48,954 nt of DNA from Bacteroides sp. (GTDB lineage Bacteria > Bacteroidota > Bacteroidia > Bacteroidales > Muribaculaceae), in NCBI GenBank assembly GCA_014801815.1, contig JAAVDM010000017.1:1-48954 (forward strand), given 5' to 3'. How positions within the stretch are numbered: position 1 is the first letter of the stretch; each line of letters begins with the position of its first letter. The position numbers and the translations under genes were made by a program. Below the pieces are notes generated by a model. That model ran no database searches. It was not told the origin of the DNA and was given only the letters and a program-made list of their open reading frames with translations. Shown one piece after another: positions 10,154 to 19,375 of this stretch.

Positions 10154-10186
10154 TTTTGGCTGTTTCGGCAAAGCGTTGTAACTTTG
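10154..10186 (+). promoter_or_regulatory. Putative promoter of the DUF1460 gene
   Basis: TTTTG at 10154-10158 and TAACTTTG at 10179-10186 are 20 bp apart, fitting the Bacteroidetes -33/-7 pattern. The ATG is at 10208. Confidence 0.6.
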
Positions 10187-10207
10187 CAATACACATCATA
10201 TACAGAC

Positions 10208-11068
10208 ATGAAGATAATTTCTAAAATAACATTCATAATGTTGCTGGCTATAGCGTTGCCGGCTCATGCCGCCATACGTGTGGCCACCCCATCGGACACT
10301 GTTACCGCCGCACGTATGGTAAGTGAACTGCGTGCCATGCCTGGGGGTACTTCTATCGGACCGCGTGTGGCTGCGGCTGCTGTCATGCTGACCGGGGTAG
10401 CTGCAGGTCAACCTCTTGACAACGACAGTACGGGAACAGCTATAATAGGATTCGAACGCACCGACGGACTTGGACTTGTAAATATGGCTATGGCGCTTGC
10501 TCAGGCAGCCGGAAGTCCGTTGGGACGTTGGCAGGACTACGGTGAGGCACTTGTCAATGTGTCACGCCGTCGTGGGGAAGATACAGGGTTCGCCAGCAAG
10601 ATGATGTACGGTGCCGATTGGGTTACGGATAATGTGTATCGTGGCAATATCTCTGACCTTACTGAACGCTATTCAGGAAGCAATGTTTTTAAGACCAAAT
10701 CGCTCGATAAGATAAGTTTAAATCGTGCCGATTATCCCGCTCTTGCCGATTCCGCCACCTACGAGGCTCTGCGTATGGTGGAAATGGGTTATCGCACCCA
10801 TAAGATACCTCATCTCAAGAAAGAGACTTTGAGCAAGAAAGATATACTTGAAGATTTACGTGACGGTGACATAATCATGATGCTTAGTTCTGACCCCCGG
10901 TTTGATATATACGATATCGGAATAGTGCATATACAGCCTGACGGCCCTCACTTTATACACGTGTCGCCTTCTACCGGCAAGGTAGTGGAGGAGGCCGAGG
11001 TACTACCGCGCTGGTTCAAGAAAGAGAATCAGTATTTTTACGGTTACAGATGGCTGAGACCCGAATAA
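10208..11068 (+). CDS. Secreted DUF1460 (amidase-like) protein lacking the catalytic Cys
   Basis: I place the start at MKIISK (10208), which opens a signal peptide ending near ALPAHAA, giving 286 residues. The rest aligns by eye with DUF1460, a papain-like fold of periplasmic N-acetylmuramyl-L-alanine amidases. The FASKMMYGADWVTDN segment corresponds to the family's YASRLHYFSDWIADN. The His-containing end is kept (DIGIVHIQ, then FIHVSPSTG). The nucleophile motif, normally DCTTFVE, reads DGLGLVN here, so Gly87 stands where the Cys belongs. Hydrolase activity is therefore unlikely; a binding or regulatory role on peptidoglycan is inference. The following HAD gene starts inside the last codons (19-bp overlap). 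Confidence 0.75.
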   Translation: MKIISKITFIMLLAIALPAHAAIRVATPSDTVTAARMVSELRAMPGGTSIGPRVAAAAVMLTGVAAGQPLDNDSTGTAIIGFERTDGLGLVNMAMALAQAAGSPLGRWQDYGEALVNVSRRRGEDTGFASKMMYGADWVTDNVYRGNISDLTERYSGSNVFKTKSLDKISLNRADYPALADSATYEALRMVEMGYRTHKIPHLKKETLSKKDILEDLRDGDIIMMLSSDPRFDIYDIGIVHIQPDGPHFIHVSPSTGKVVEEAEVLPRWFKKENQYFYGYRWLRPE

Positions 11069-11781
11069 GCAGTGCGACTGAGCCGGTAGTTGTGTTTGAT
11101 CTTGACGATACACTTTTTGATGAGGTTGATTTCATACTGTCGGGTATAAAGGCCGTGAAGGTTTTGTTTGAGACCATAGAGGGTCTTGATGTTGAGGAAT
11201 GTTGTCTGGCTATGCGTGAGGCTGTACGTCGGCATAAGAATCACTACAGTGCTCTTGAACATTGTCTGGACCGGGCCGGTGTGAGAGAGCAGGTAGATAT
11301 GAGCCGTATTGTGACTGCGTTGCGTAGCCATTGTCCGGTAGGTCTTGAATTGCGTCCCGGTGTGAGGCAGATACTTGACCGGTTGTATAGACGAGGTGTC
11401 ACACTCGGTATTCTTACCGACGGACGCAGTGTCACTCAGCGTCACAAGATAGCGGCTCTCGGCATAGAACACTATTTTGACTCGGCGGCAATACGTATAT
11501 CCGGTGAGACTGGTATTGACAAGAGTAACTCTGAAGCCTACCGTTGGTTTTCTGAACACTATCCCGGCAGAAAATATGTGTACGTAGGCGACAATCCGGC
11601 TAAAGATTTTGTGTGGCCCAACCGTATGGGCTGGCTGACAATATGTATTTCCGACTATGGGCGTAATATTCACTCACAGCAGGGGATATGGCCTGGGGAG
11701 TTATGTGCCTTAATGACAGTATACGATTTTTGGGAGGTTGAGGAAAGTATTTATAAAAATGACACAAACACAGAGGAATAA
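11050..11781 (+). CDS. HAD-superfamily hydrolase
   Basis: This 243-residue haloacid-dehalogenase-type phosphatase has all four HAD motifs: VFDLDDTLF (Asp17 and Asp19), ILTDGRS, the Lys of the GIDKSN segment, and VYVGDNPAKDF. A helical cap lies between motifs I and II, so it is probably a small-molecule phosphatase. The substrate cannot be told from sequence. Its ATG overlaps the end of the DUF1460 gene by 19 bp, so the two are translationally coupled. An asparaginase gene with its own promoter follows on the same strand. Confidence 0.85.
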   Translation: MAETRISSATEPVVVFDLDDTLFDEVDFILSGIKAVKVLFETIEGLDVEECCLAMREAVRRHKNHYSALEHCLDRAGVREQVDMSRIVTALRSHCPVGLELRPGVRQILDRLYRRGVTLGILTDGRSVTQRHKIAALGIEHYFDSAAIRISGETGIDKSNSEAYRWFSEHYPGRKYVYVGDNPAKDFVWPNRMGWLTICISDYGRNIHSQQGIWPGELCALMTVYDFWEVEESIYKNDTNTEE

Positions 11782-11823
11782 ATAGGAAAACATAAAAAGA
11801 AATAAAAAAAATCACTTTAGGTG

Positions 11824-11855
11824 TTGTGTATATTGTTAGCAATTTGCTATCTTTG
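11824..11855 (+). promoter_or_regulatory. Putative promoter of ansA
   Basis: TATCTTTG at 11848-11855 is a perfect -7 box, with TTG at 11824-11826 about 21 bp upstream. The ATG lies at 11883. Confidence 0.6.
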
Positions 11856-11882
11856 CACTTACTAACAGCTAACTCAAAAACC

Positions 11883-12923
11883 ATGAACACAGGCCGCCGT
11901 TCGCGCATACTGATGATTTACACCGGAGGTACTATCGGAATGATAGAAAACCCTGACAGTCATGCACTCGAACCATACGATTTTGAACATTTGCTTGATA
12001 ATGTGCCAAAGCTCAAAATGCTGAGATTCGATATAGACAGCATTCAGTTTGAGCATCCGCTGGACTCATCGAGCATGAATCCCACCCATTGGGGTGAGAT
12101 AGCCAAGGTTATATCCGATAATTATGACCGCTATGACGGTTTCGTAGTACTGCACGGTACCGACACTATGGCCTATTCGGCCTCGGCACTAAGCTTTATG
12201 CTCGAAAATTTGGCAAAACCGGTCATCATTACCGGCTCACAGCTTCCTATCGGCGAAGTCCGCACCGACGGTGAGGAGAATCTCATCACAGCCCTGCAGA
12301 TAGCCGCTGCTCGTGACAGCGAAGGTAATCCGGTAGTGCAGGAGGTGGCTATACTTTTTGAAAACTATCTATGGCGCGGCAACCGTGCTACAAAACATAG
12401 TGCTGACAACTTCAACGCTTTTAAGTCAAATAATTTTCCTCAGCTTGCCAAGATAGGTCTCGGCATCACTTTCAACCGTGAGGCTCTCTGGCGTCCGTTA
12501 AAGGATCGTGAGTTTAAGGTACACTACAATATGGATACGAATGTGATGTATATTGACCTTTTCCCCGGTATTTCGGAGCATACCGTACGCCATCTTCTTT
12601 CGACTCCCGATGTGAAAGGAGTGGTGCTGAAGACTTTCGGTGCCGGTAACGGCCCTACCGACAAATGGTTTATCAATGCTATTAAGGAAGCCGTCGCCCG
12701 GGGCGTAGTGATTGTCAATATCACTCAGTGCAGCAATGGTTCTGTCCATCCGCTGCGTTATGTCACCGGTCTTGAACTGGCACAGGCAGGCGTTGTGTCC
12801 GGCCATGACCTGACCTCCGAAGCCGCTATCGCCAAACTTATGTTCCTGTTCGGTCTCGGTCTCTCTACTGATGATGTTAAGCGTTATATGGAATATTCGC
12901 TTTGCGGCGAAATGAGTACATAA
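11883..12923 (+). CDS. ansA: Type I (cytoplasmic) L-asparaginase
   Basis: The enzyme hydrolyses asparagine to aspartate and ammonia. I start it at MNTGRRSRILMIYTGGTIGM (11883) because the promoter box at 11848-11855 lies inside the longer frame. The product has 346 residues, near the 338 of E. coli AnsA, and no signal peptide, which fits the cytoplasmic type. The two asparaginase signatures are present: YTGGTIG with the first catalytic Thr, and VLHGTDTMAYSASAL with the second Thr and its Asp. The C-terminal domain holds the family's TFGAGNGP motif. It ends in a bidirectional hairpin shared with the opposing peptidase gene. Confidence 0.93.
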   Translation: MNTGRRSRILMIYTGGTIGMIENPDSHALEPYDFEHLLDNVPKLKMLRFDIDSIQFEHPLDSSSMNPTHWGEIAKVISDNYDRYDGFVVLHGTDTMAYSASALSFMLENLAKPVIITGSQLPIGEVRTDGEENLITALQIAAARDSEGNPVVQEVAILFENYLWRGNRATKHSADNFNAFKSNNFPQLAKIGLGITFNREALWRPLKDREFKVHYNMDTNVMYIDLFPGISEHTVRHLLSTPDVKGVVLKTFGAGNGPTDKWFINAIKEAVARGVVIVNITQCSNGSVHPLRYVTGLELAQAGVVSGHDLTSEAAIAKLMFLFGLGLSTDDVKRYMEYSLCGEMST

Positions 12924-12937
12924 TCGGAATTAATTTC

Positions 12938-12992
12938 GTATACAGACGGTGCCCTGCCTGAACATTGTTCAGGCAGGGCACCGTCTGTATAC
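12938..12992. terminator. Bidirectional terminator between ansA and the S9 peptidase gene
   Basis: Bases 12938-12963 pair perfectly with 12967-12992 (26 bp, loop ATT). The hairpin sits between two converging genes, 15 bp after the ansA stop and 6 bp from the peptidase stop. Confidence 0.8.
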
Positions 12993-12998
12993 AAGTAA

Positions 12999-15890
12999 TT
13001 AATCTGTTACAATATTGGTACCGGTTTCCTGACCCTTACGGATAGCCGGAATACCACGCAGCATCCATTCGGGCATGGGGTCGCCCTTGAGATAGTGGTC
13101 GAAGAACTGTTGCAGACGTATTGTTATGTCCTTACGGTTGCGGCGCTCGCGCAGGTTGTGTGCTTCGCCATTATACTGCAGCATCCATACCGGACGGTTA
13201 AGGCGACGCAGAGCCATAAACATCTCTATACCTTGATACCAAGGTACCGCACCGTCGGCATCATTGTGCATTATCAACAGGGGAGTGTGACAGCGATCAG
13301 CGTGAAATACCGGAGAGTTGGCTATATAAAGTTCCGGAGCGCTCCAAAGGTCACGTCCAATACGGCTCTGTCCCATTTCATACTGAGCCTGCCGGGAGTC
13401 TCCCGTGCCCCAGCGTATACCACCGAAAGCCGATGTCATATTGGCTACGGGAGCACCGGAACCGGCACATGCGAACATATCGGTGCGTGTCACCAGATAG
13501 GCTGTCTGGTATCCTCCCCAGCTCTGTCCGTCGATACCGACACGTTTGGGGTCAATCCAGCTGTAGCGGTCGCACAAGGCTTCCACGCCCGAACACACAT
13601 AGTTCCATGCACTTTCACCCGGCACACCGGCAGTGTAATGAATATCGGGCACAAACACCACATAACCACGACTTACATAGAAGGGATAATTAATCCAGCT
13701 CCATGACGGCTCCATACGATAATGCCTGTAGAGATTTTCGGTGTTAGTCTCGTAGAAAACAGAGAGCATCGGATGCTGTGCTGTAGTGTCAAGGTCTTCG
13801 GGAATATACAGTATTCCTTCAGCGGGTGATCCGTCGTAGGCATACCACTTCACAAGTTCGGCACGTCCCCAGCGGTAGTCTGCCATCTGCGGGTTGGAAG
13901 CTGTGACTTTCTCAGCTTTGGCAAAATCTGTCCCACGACATACATAGACGTCAGGCGATATGCTGAAGTTACCTGCTATCCATGAATAGACATCAGCGTT
14001 ACGTGCTTTACGTATCTCGGAATAGCTCATGCCTTCGAGTAGACGCACCGTCGGGTCTGAAGGACGTCCATAGCGGAGCGTGGCCAGACCGTTACGCTTG
14101 TCGGTGAAGTCAAATACCGTCAGCAGCATCTCACTACCGTCAGTGACAAACCGGACATCTTTCGGATTGGGATTGACATAGCGCAGTTGCTGGTTGTGTT
14201 TGCGTCCGTAACCGGATGTAAGACATTCGGGAGCACGTTTGCCCGCAGGGTCGAGCCGCCACAGATCGTAGCGGTCATACACTATAATGTCACGGTCGTC
14301 AGCACTCCAGCAGGCCACACCGTAAGCCTCGCGCGGCCCCGGACGGTCGGCGCTTTCGTCCCATAGGGGATAGGGCACCTGTGCCGATATACACTGTGTT
14401 TTGCCTGTAGAGATGTCGTATGTATAATACTGACGCTTATCGAACCATGCCACATACTTGCCCATCGGCGATATGAGACAGTCATCGAAAGGTAATGCAC
14501 CGACTATCCGGCGTTGGCCATTGTTCACGTTTACTACACTTACATCAGCTTTGGCGAAATAATCCCACTGTCGACTGACCATATTTTGTGTCGGGTCAAT
14601 TACCATAGCCCAATCTGCATCCCAGCGGTCGGCACCGGTGACGGTAGCCAGTTCGCTGTCGGTAAGTAAGATGGTAGCCATATTGTTGAGACCGGTTACA
14701 GTGGTGAGAGTGTTCTCTCTGAGTTCTTTAAGCAGTGCGCTTTCCTGCGGAGGTGTCATGGGGGCATTCCAGCGCCATATATCAAGGTCAGCACGCTCGA
14801 AGCTGACTATGGTTGTGTCGTCAGGCGCAACGTAGGGTGCCACGCCTGCAATAAGACGTGTTCCGTCATGTGAAAATTCAGGACGTGTATACTGATTGAC
14901 GAACAGCATCTTTCCGGCTGACTCGCGCTGCATACGTCCCCATTCCTCCATAAGTTTTGCCTGCGTCTCAGGGTCGCTGGAATGTGGCATGGAATAGTTG
15001 GGACCGCGAGGACCGGTAATCTGTTCAAATACCATCTCAGGATCCTCATACGGACGGTGCAGGTCGGCCAGATAGAGCTGTGCGCGTTTTGTACCGGTAT
15101 CGGTAGTGTCATCGGAAGCTACGTATGCGAGTCGTTCTCCTTTTGGGTCGAGGGCGATATTGCCGTAGAACTTGCGGTCACGGTCAAGGAGAGTAAACGA
15201 AGTGTCCGCTATCTGTACCACACCGACACCGTCTGTAGTCAGTGAGTCGGTGGCATTGCCACGCAGTGTGAACGCCACACAGTTACCGGCATCGGAAACT
15301 GCATATTGCTTGACCCACTTCACCGTCTTGTTGTTACCTGTGGCTGGGTCAACCACTATCAGTGGCAGACCGGCTTTTGCATCGGCCAGTACTGACGGTG
15401 AAACAAGAGTTGTGTCACAGCTTTCAAAAGCTATCAGCGAGCCTTTGTCACGTGACACACGGTAACTCTTTACACCACCTATGCGTGTTATGGCACCGGT
15501 CTTGAGATTGACTATAGCCAGCGAGTCGGCAGCCATAAGATGAGATGCAGTCTTTTTTATGCGTGCCTGTCGTGTCACTGCATAAGGGGGGCGTATCAGA
15601 GCCACTCCCCATGCACCGTCGGCTGTGAAAGCAGGAGTGTGGCCGCGCTCTATGACGATACGCCGATTGTTGCGTGTATTATAGAACGTAAGTGTTCCGT
15701 CTCCTTCCTGCGGGTTGACTGCGAAAGCCGCCCACTGTCCGTCGGACGATATCAAATCGTTTGTAGCTGTCTCCCAAGAGTCAAACGCTGAATGGTCAAG
15801 AGGTTTTTTTGCAGCCGTTGATGTCGCGGCTATGGCCAGAGCGCTGAGAGCCGCGAGGGTCAGCGGTGCGAGCCTTGAGATGTGTGGCAT
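12999..15890 (-). CDS. Secreted S9-family prolyl oligopeptidase-like protein
   Basis: This 963-residue protein starts with a signal peptide (LTLAALSALAIAATSTAA). A long beta-propeller-like region follows, with repeated DPxGxxxAY or SPMGKYVAW elements, and the last 250 residues form an alpha/beta hydrolase. The nucleophile is Ser790 in GQSWGG, the acid is the second Asp of HNDADGAVPW, and the base is the His of GEAHNL. Such enzymes cut oligopeptides, often after proline or in a dipeptidyl manner; the specificity is not readable here. It follows ribBA with a 1-bp gap as the last gene of a four-gene operon. Export to the periplasm is inferred. Confidence 0.88.
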   Translation of the reverse strand: MPHISRLAPLTLAALSALAIAATSTAAKKPLDHSAFDSWETATNDLISSDGQWAAFAVNPQEGDGTLTFYNTRNNRRIVIERGHTPAFTADGAWGVALIRPPYAVTRQARIKKTASHLMAADSLAIVNLKTGAITRIGGVKSYRVSRDKGSLIAFESCDTTLVSPSVLADAKAGLPLIVVDPATGNNKTVKWVKQYAVSDAGNCVAFTLRGNATDSLTTDGVGVVQIADTSFTLLDRDRKFYGNIALDPKGERLAYVASDDTTDTGTKRAQLYLADLHRPYEDPEMVFEQITGPRGPNYSMPHSSDPETQAKLMEEWGRMQRESAGKMLFVNQYTRPEFSHDGTRLIAGVAPYVAPDDTTIVSFERADLDIWRWNAPMTPPQESALLKELRENTLTTVTGLNNMATILLTDSELATVTGADRWDADWAMVIDPTQNMVSRQWDYFAKADVSVVNVNNGQRRIVGALPFDDCLISPMGKYVAWFDKRQYYTYDISTGKTQCISAQVPYPLWDESADRPGPREAYGVACWSADDRDIIVYDRYDLWRLDPAGKRAPECLTSGYGRKHNQQLRYVNPNPKDVRFVTDGSEMLLTVFDFTDKRNGLATLRYGRPSDPTVRLLEGMSYSEIRKARNADVYSWIAGNFSISPDVYVCRGTDFAKAEKVTASNPQMADYRWGRAELVKWYAYDGSPAEGILYIPEDLDTTAQHPMLSVFYETNTENLYRHYRMEPSWSWINYPFYVSRGYVVFVPDIHYTAGVPGESAWNYVCSGVEALCDRYSWIDPKRVGIDGQSWGGYQTAYLVTRTDMFACAGSGAPVANMTSAFGGIRWGTGDSRQAQYEMGQSRIGRDLWSAPELYIANSPVFHADRCHTPLLIMHNDADGAVPWYQGIEMFMALRRLNRPVWMLQYNGEAHNLRERRNRKDITIRLQQFFDHYLKGDPMPEWMLRGIPAIRKGQETGTNIVTD

Positions 15891-15891
15891 A

Positions 15892-17109
15892 TCAGTCTAC
15901 TTTGTGCAGGTCATGACCCATACGGGTCTTTTTAGTGTGCATGTAAAAACGGTTATAAGGATTGGGTGCCACTTCGAGAGGCACAGTACCTATGATGTTG
16001 ATGCCGTAGCCTTCGAGTCCGATACGCTTTATCGGATTGTTGGTGAGAAGACGCAGATTCTTCGCTCCCAAGGCATGAAGAATATTGGCGCCTACACCAT
16101 AATCTCTTTCATCAGCCTTGTGACCGAGATGCAGGTTGGCATCTACCGTATCAAAACCGTTCTCCTGAAGTTTGTAGGCGCGTATCTTGTCCATGAGTCC
16201 GATACCGCGTCCTTCCTGATTCAGATAGATTATAGCACCACGTCCTTCCTTCTCTATCATCTGCATGGCGAGATGCAGCTGTTCGCCACATTCGCAGCGC
16301 ATCGAGCCGAAGATGTCGCCGGTCATACATGACGAGTGCACACGCACAAGCAGTGGTTCGTCAGTGGTTATGTCCCCCTTTATCAGAGCTATATGTTCCA
16401 GATTGTTGTCTTTCTGACGGAAAGGTATCAGGCGGAAATGACCTGTGGCGGTCGGCATATCAACTTCCTCACCTCTTTCAACCAGTGAGTCATTACGCAG
16501 ACGGTAAGAGATAAGGTCGCGTATGCTGATTATTTTCAGCCCCCATTCATTGGCCTTCTTACGTAGTTCGGGCAGACGAGCCATAGTGCCGTCCTCATTC
16601 ATTATTTCTATAAGGGCGCCTGCGGGCTGCAGACCGGCAAGACGTGCGAGGTCTACGGCAGCTTCAGTATGTCCGGCACGCTGCAATACACCGCGATCTT
16701 GTGCGTAGAGGGGATTTATGTGTCCGGGACGTCCGAAAGTTTCAGGTGTCGAAGCCGGGTCGGCGAGAGCGCGTATCGTGGCCGCACGGTCATGTATGCT
16801 TACACCTGTAGAGCAACCTTCGAGCTTATCGACTGTCACAGTGAAGGGTGTACCGAGCATCGAAGTGTTGTCAGTGACCTGATGCGGCAGATTGAGTTCC
16901 GCACAACGTTTATTGGTGAGCGGGGCACACAGCACACCGCGTCCCTCTTTTAGCATAAAATTCACTGCTTCGGGGGTAATCTTTTCGGCAGCTATGATGA
17001 GGTCACCCTCGTTCTCGCGGTCTTCGTCATCGACCACTATCAGGAATTTGCCGTTACGGAAGTCTTCGATAGCTTCCTCTATATTGTCAAGTCTGATTTT
17101 ATCACTCAT
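15892..17109 (-). CDS. ribBA: Bifunctional DHBP synthase / GTP cyclohydrolase II
   Basis: The protein starts both branches of riboflavin synthesis. Residues 1-200 form 3,4-dihydroxy-2-butanone-4-phosphate from ribulose 5-phosphate, with the [13 protein letters not shown] metal and substrate motif and [16 protein letters not shown] later. Residues 205-405 open the GTP ring, with the zinc ligands in [17 protein letters not shown] and the [13 protein letters not shown] motif. The length of 405 is typical. No FMN riboswitch can precede it, since only 28 bp separate it from rsmD. It is the third gene of the operon running from DUF3822 through rsmD to the S9 peptidase. Confidence 0.95.
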   Translation of the reverse strand: MSDKIRLDNIEEAIEDFRNGKFLIVVDDEDRENEGDLIIAAEKITPEAVNFMLKEGRGVLCAPLTNKRCAELNLPHQVTDNTSMLGTPFTVTVDKLEGCSTGVSIHDRAATIRALADPASTPETFGRPGHINPLYAQDRGVLQRAGHTEAAVDLARLAGLQPAGALIEIMNEDGTMARLPELRKKANEWGLKIISIRDLISYRLRNDSLVERGEEVDMPTATGHFRLIPFRQKDNNLEHIALIKGDITTDEPLLVRVHSSCMTGDIFGSMRCECGEQLHLAMQMIEKEGRGAIIYLNQEGRGIGLMDKIRAYKLQENGFDTVDANLHLGHKADERDYGVGANILHALGAKNLRLLTNNPIKRIGLEGYGINIIGTVPLEVAPNPYNRFYMHTKKTRMGHDLHKVD

Positions 17110-17137
17110 TGTCTTAGTATGTTGGTTGTGGTATGGG

Positions 17138-17686
17138 TTATTCAGTTGTCTGCGGCACTATGAATATTGAAAAATTGACACTGCCGTACACACGATGCTG
17201 TGTAAAGCCCGGCAATGTCGAGAAGTCGTGATTACGATTGTGTTCTATTATTACGATGGTGCCGGGTGCTACGGCTTTCGAGCCTAATATGAGAGAAGGA
17301 ATCTCGGCAAAGCGCTGGTGGTCGTATGGCGGATCTGCAAATACGATATCGTATGCCTGACGACATGATGCCAGAAATCTGAATACATCACCGCGCACTA
17401 CCCGCAGTGCTTCGTCGCCCAATTTGAGTTTTACACTGTTGATAAACGCTGACTGTACGGGAGCCATCTCTACGGCTGTGACCGGGTCACAGCCACGCGA
17501 CAGCAGTTCGAAACTGACTGCACCTGTACCGGCGAAAAGGTCAAGCGCCGATTTCCCCTCAAGGTCGATGATATTTTCAAGTACGTTGAAAAGATTCTCG
17601 CGTGCAAAGTCGGTAGTCGGCCGTGCTGTTATGTTTTTGGGCACGTCAAAACGGCGGTGTCCGTATTTTCCTCTTATTATTCTCAT
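17138..17686 (-). CDS. rsmD: 16S rRNA (guanine966-N2)-methyltransferase
   Basis: RsmD methylates G966 of 16S rRNA using S-adenosylmethionine. The 182-residue sequence starts with [13 protein letters not shown], has the [15 protein letters not shown] segment typical of the family, the SAM loop [18 protein letters not shown], and the catalytic motif FADPPYD. The start overlaps the end of the DUF3822 gene by 4 bp, so the two are coupled; this pair is a recurrent Bacteroidetes arrangement as I recall it. Confidence 0.93.
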   Translation of the reverse strand: MRIIRGKYGHRRFDVPKNITARPTTDFARENLFNVLENIIDLEGKSALDLFAGTGAVSFELLSRGCDPVTAVEMAPVQSAFINSVKLKLGDEALRVVRGDVFRFLASCRQAYDIVFADPPYDHQRFAEIPSLILGSKAVAPGTIVIIEHNRNHDFSTLPGFTQHRVYGSVNFSIFIVPQTTE

Positions 17687-18537
17687 AGTTCTTGTTGTGT
17701 GGTGTTGCGCCGTGTCGCTGAGAGAGCGAGTGGTAGAGGCATACCATTCGTACCGAGTCGGGCTGCGGTGTCGGTGTGTGTGTAGTCGGCGATATATGGC
17801 TCAAGCGCTTCGGCCAGACGTGAAGCTATGGTATGGTTTGCCGTGTTTGAAGTATCGGAATTGATTGTGAGGTGTGTTTCACTGCGCTCATACTCACAGG
17901 CTTCAAGAGCATTGACTATCAGCCTTACCAACGTCGGCACATCGTAATGCTCCGATGGTTTGGTGACGGCAAAAAGCAGTTTGCCCGAACGTGTAGCCAA
18001 TATATGAATCATACCCTTGTCCGAAAAGTCTATAAACAGTGCCGTGCCTTCGCTGTGACGTTTGGCTACGAAACGGCGTAGTACCGACAGTCCGCAGACC
18101 ACACGCGCACCCGGGAAGGTACGTTGCATACATGTGGCCAGTCCCGGTGTGAGTACGAAATGACACACTTCGGAATCCACACGGTCAGTAAGAACATCGG
18201 TCGCCAGAGCCGGCCACAGTGTGTCGGCCATAAGCCGGGTTACCTCGGGATCATCGGCACTTCTGGGCACCCACATCACACGGTCGGTATCTATTATTAC
18301 GTCCGTTGAGAAATCATCGAGTACACGCGGGTTGTCATAGACCGCTCGTTCAAGCTGTTCGATAGGAGTTTCCGAGTCATCGAATTCTATGGCGAAAAGC
18401 CGGTTGGGCCGTGAAGTGTCGGCGATATAGTTCAGCCACGCCTCGGCACCGTTGTTGCCGATACGCACCACGAGATGCCACCGGCCGGTATCGGCCAGCT
18501 CGGCGGCTGAGTATTTAGGTGTCTGATTGTCGCTCAT
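17683..18537 (-). CDS. DUF3822 family protein
   Basis: I start the gene at MSDNQTPKYS (18537), giving 284 residues, because the longer frame runs into the promoter zone. The protein looks like the Bacteroidetes DUF3822 family, which has an ASKHA/pilM-like actin fold and lies beside rsmD; its function is unknown. Visible elements are VMWVPRSADD and a later LFIDFSDKGMIHILATRSGKLLF strand-turn pattern that resembles an ATPase phosphate loop in structure only. It is the first gene of the minus-strand operon with rsmD, ribBA and an S9 peptidase. A TAATTTTG box lies 60 bp upstream. Confidence 0.75.
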   Translation of the reverse strand: MSDNQTPKYSAAELADTGRWHLVVRIGNNGAEAWLNYIADTSRPNRLFAIEFDDSETPIEQLERAVYDNPRVLDDFSTDVIIDTDRVMWVPRSADDPEVTRLMADTLWPALATDVLTDRVDSEVCHFVLTPGLATCMQRTFPGARVVCGLSVLRRFVAKRHSEGTALFIDFSDKGMIHILATRSGKLLFAVTKPSEHYDVPTLVRLIVNALEACEYERSETHLTINSDTSNTANHTIASRLAEALEPYIADYTHTDTAARLGTNGMPLPLALSATRRNTTQQEL

Positions 18538-18596
18538 TATGCTAACGCTTATTATAATAACGTCCGGAGAGAGAAAAGAATCGGGGTTGCCCGTTG

Positions 18597-18604
18597 CAAA
18601 ATTA
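18597..18604 (-). promoter_or_regulatory. Putative -7 box of the DUF3822-rsmD-ribBA operon
   Basis: TAATTTTG on the minus strand matches TAnnTTTG, about 60 bp before the first ATG. Confidence 0.5.
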
Positions 18605-18621
18605 ACAATAAAAATCAACAA

Positions 18622-19214
18622 ACCGAAATTCCCTTCCCGACCGAGTTATCTTAATCAAACGTAAGAGCGTTACACAAATTACTGAACTGACTGTTCTCCG
18701 TTATTAAGGTTTTAATTTATTTCTCTAATATGTTCTCTTCTGTCAATCATAATTTTCATGGATTATTTCAGGAGGAGTCAGAGTAAGATCATGATAATCT
18801 AAATCGTGAATTACCATCTTAAAATATACTAATGACTTATAATCGGGATAAAGACGTTTTAGGATACTGTTCCCTTAAATATTTTTGCTTAACAATAAGA
18901 CTTGATTATTAAAGAAATACAAGAGAGTATCTAAATTTGGGTAACAAAATAATTTTTATTTGTAATTGACTTTTAGGGTTGGAAAAGAGGTGACAATCGG
19001 CAAGTTCAAGTTTTCGTAAAAAGGACATGGACGCGAAAGCCGACACTCGTGGAGACTATGGTATTTGTGTTCTTTTCGGCACAGTCGGAGATAGTCGGAA
19101 CTCTTAGAGAGGTTTATTCGGTACCATTGACACGGAATAAATCACGCCGAGATTTTCTTTTGAGCTTGTCGATAAAAACCTGACAGAGAGATAGGATATA
19201 TCAGATATTTTTAT
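18622..19214. other. Long AT-rich non-coding stretch at the left edge of the restriction island
   Basis: No convincing gene is present. A minus-strand frame at about 18746-18875 reads KRLYPDYKSLVYFKMVIHDL and then ends at a TGA after some 43 codons; it could be the tail of a lost gene or chance. Composition shifts from the GC-richer operon to AT-rich DNA here, which suggests the island boundary. No tRNA gene or clear attachment site was found. Confidence 0.5.
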
Positions 19215-19222
19215 TAATTTTG
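19215..19222 (+). promoter_or_regulatory. Putative -7 box of the hsdMSR operon
   Basis: TAATTTTG fits the consensus and is about 153 bp before the hsdM ATG. No clear -33 element was seen. The long leader has no recognised structure. Confidence 0.45.
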
Positions 19223-19375
19223 CATTACAAAGTAACACTTATCTGAAAATGGCTAGTCAGTAAAAACAGAGATATACGGCGAGAGCCGAAAACCTTTGAG
19301 AACATCCTTGTAGTCGTTACAGGCTTTGGTCAGCCTTCAGATGCTACTCGGGTGTTCTTTTTTATTTGGAAAGAC

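Noticed and set aside
13095..13706. 203-codon plus-strand ORF inside the S9 peptidase gene
   Set aside because: Antisense shadow covering the catalytic domain of the peptidase.
17110..17137. FMN riboswitch ahead of ribBA
   Set aside because: Only 28 bp separate ribBA from rsmD, too short for the element, and no conserved pieces are seen.
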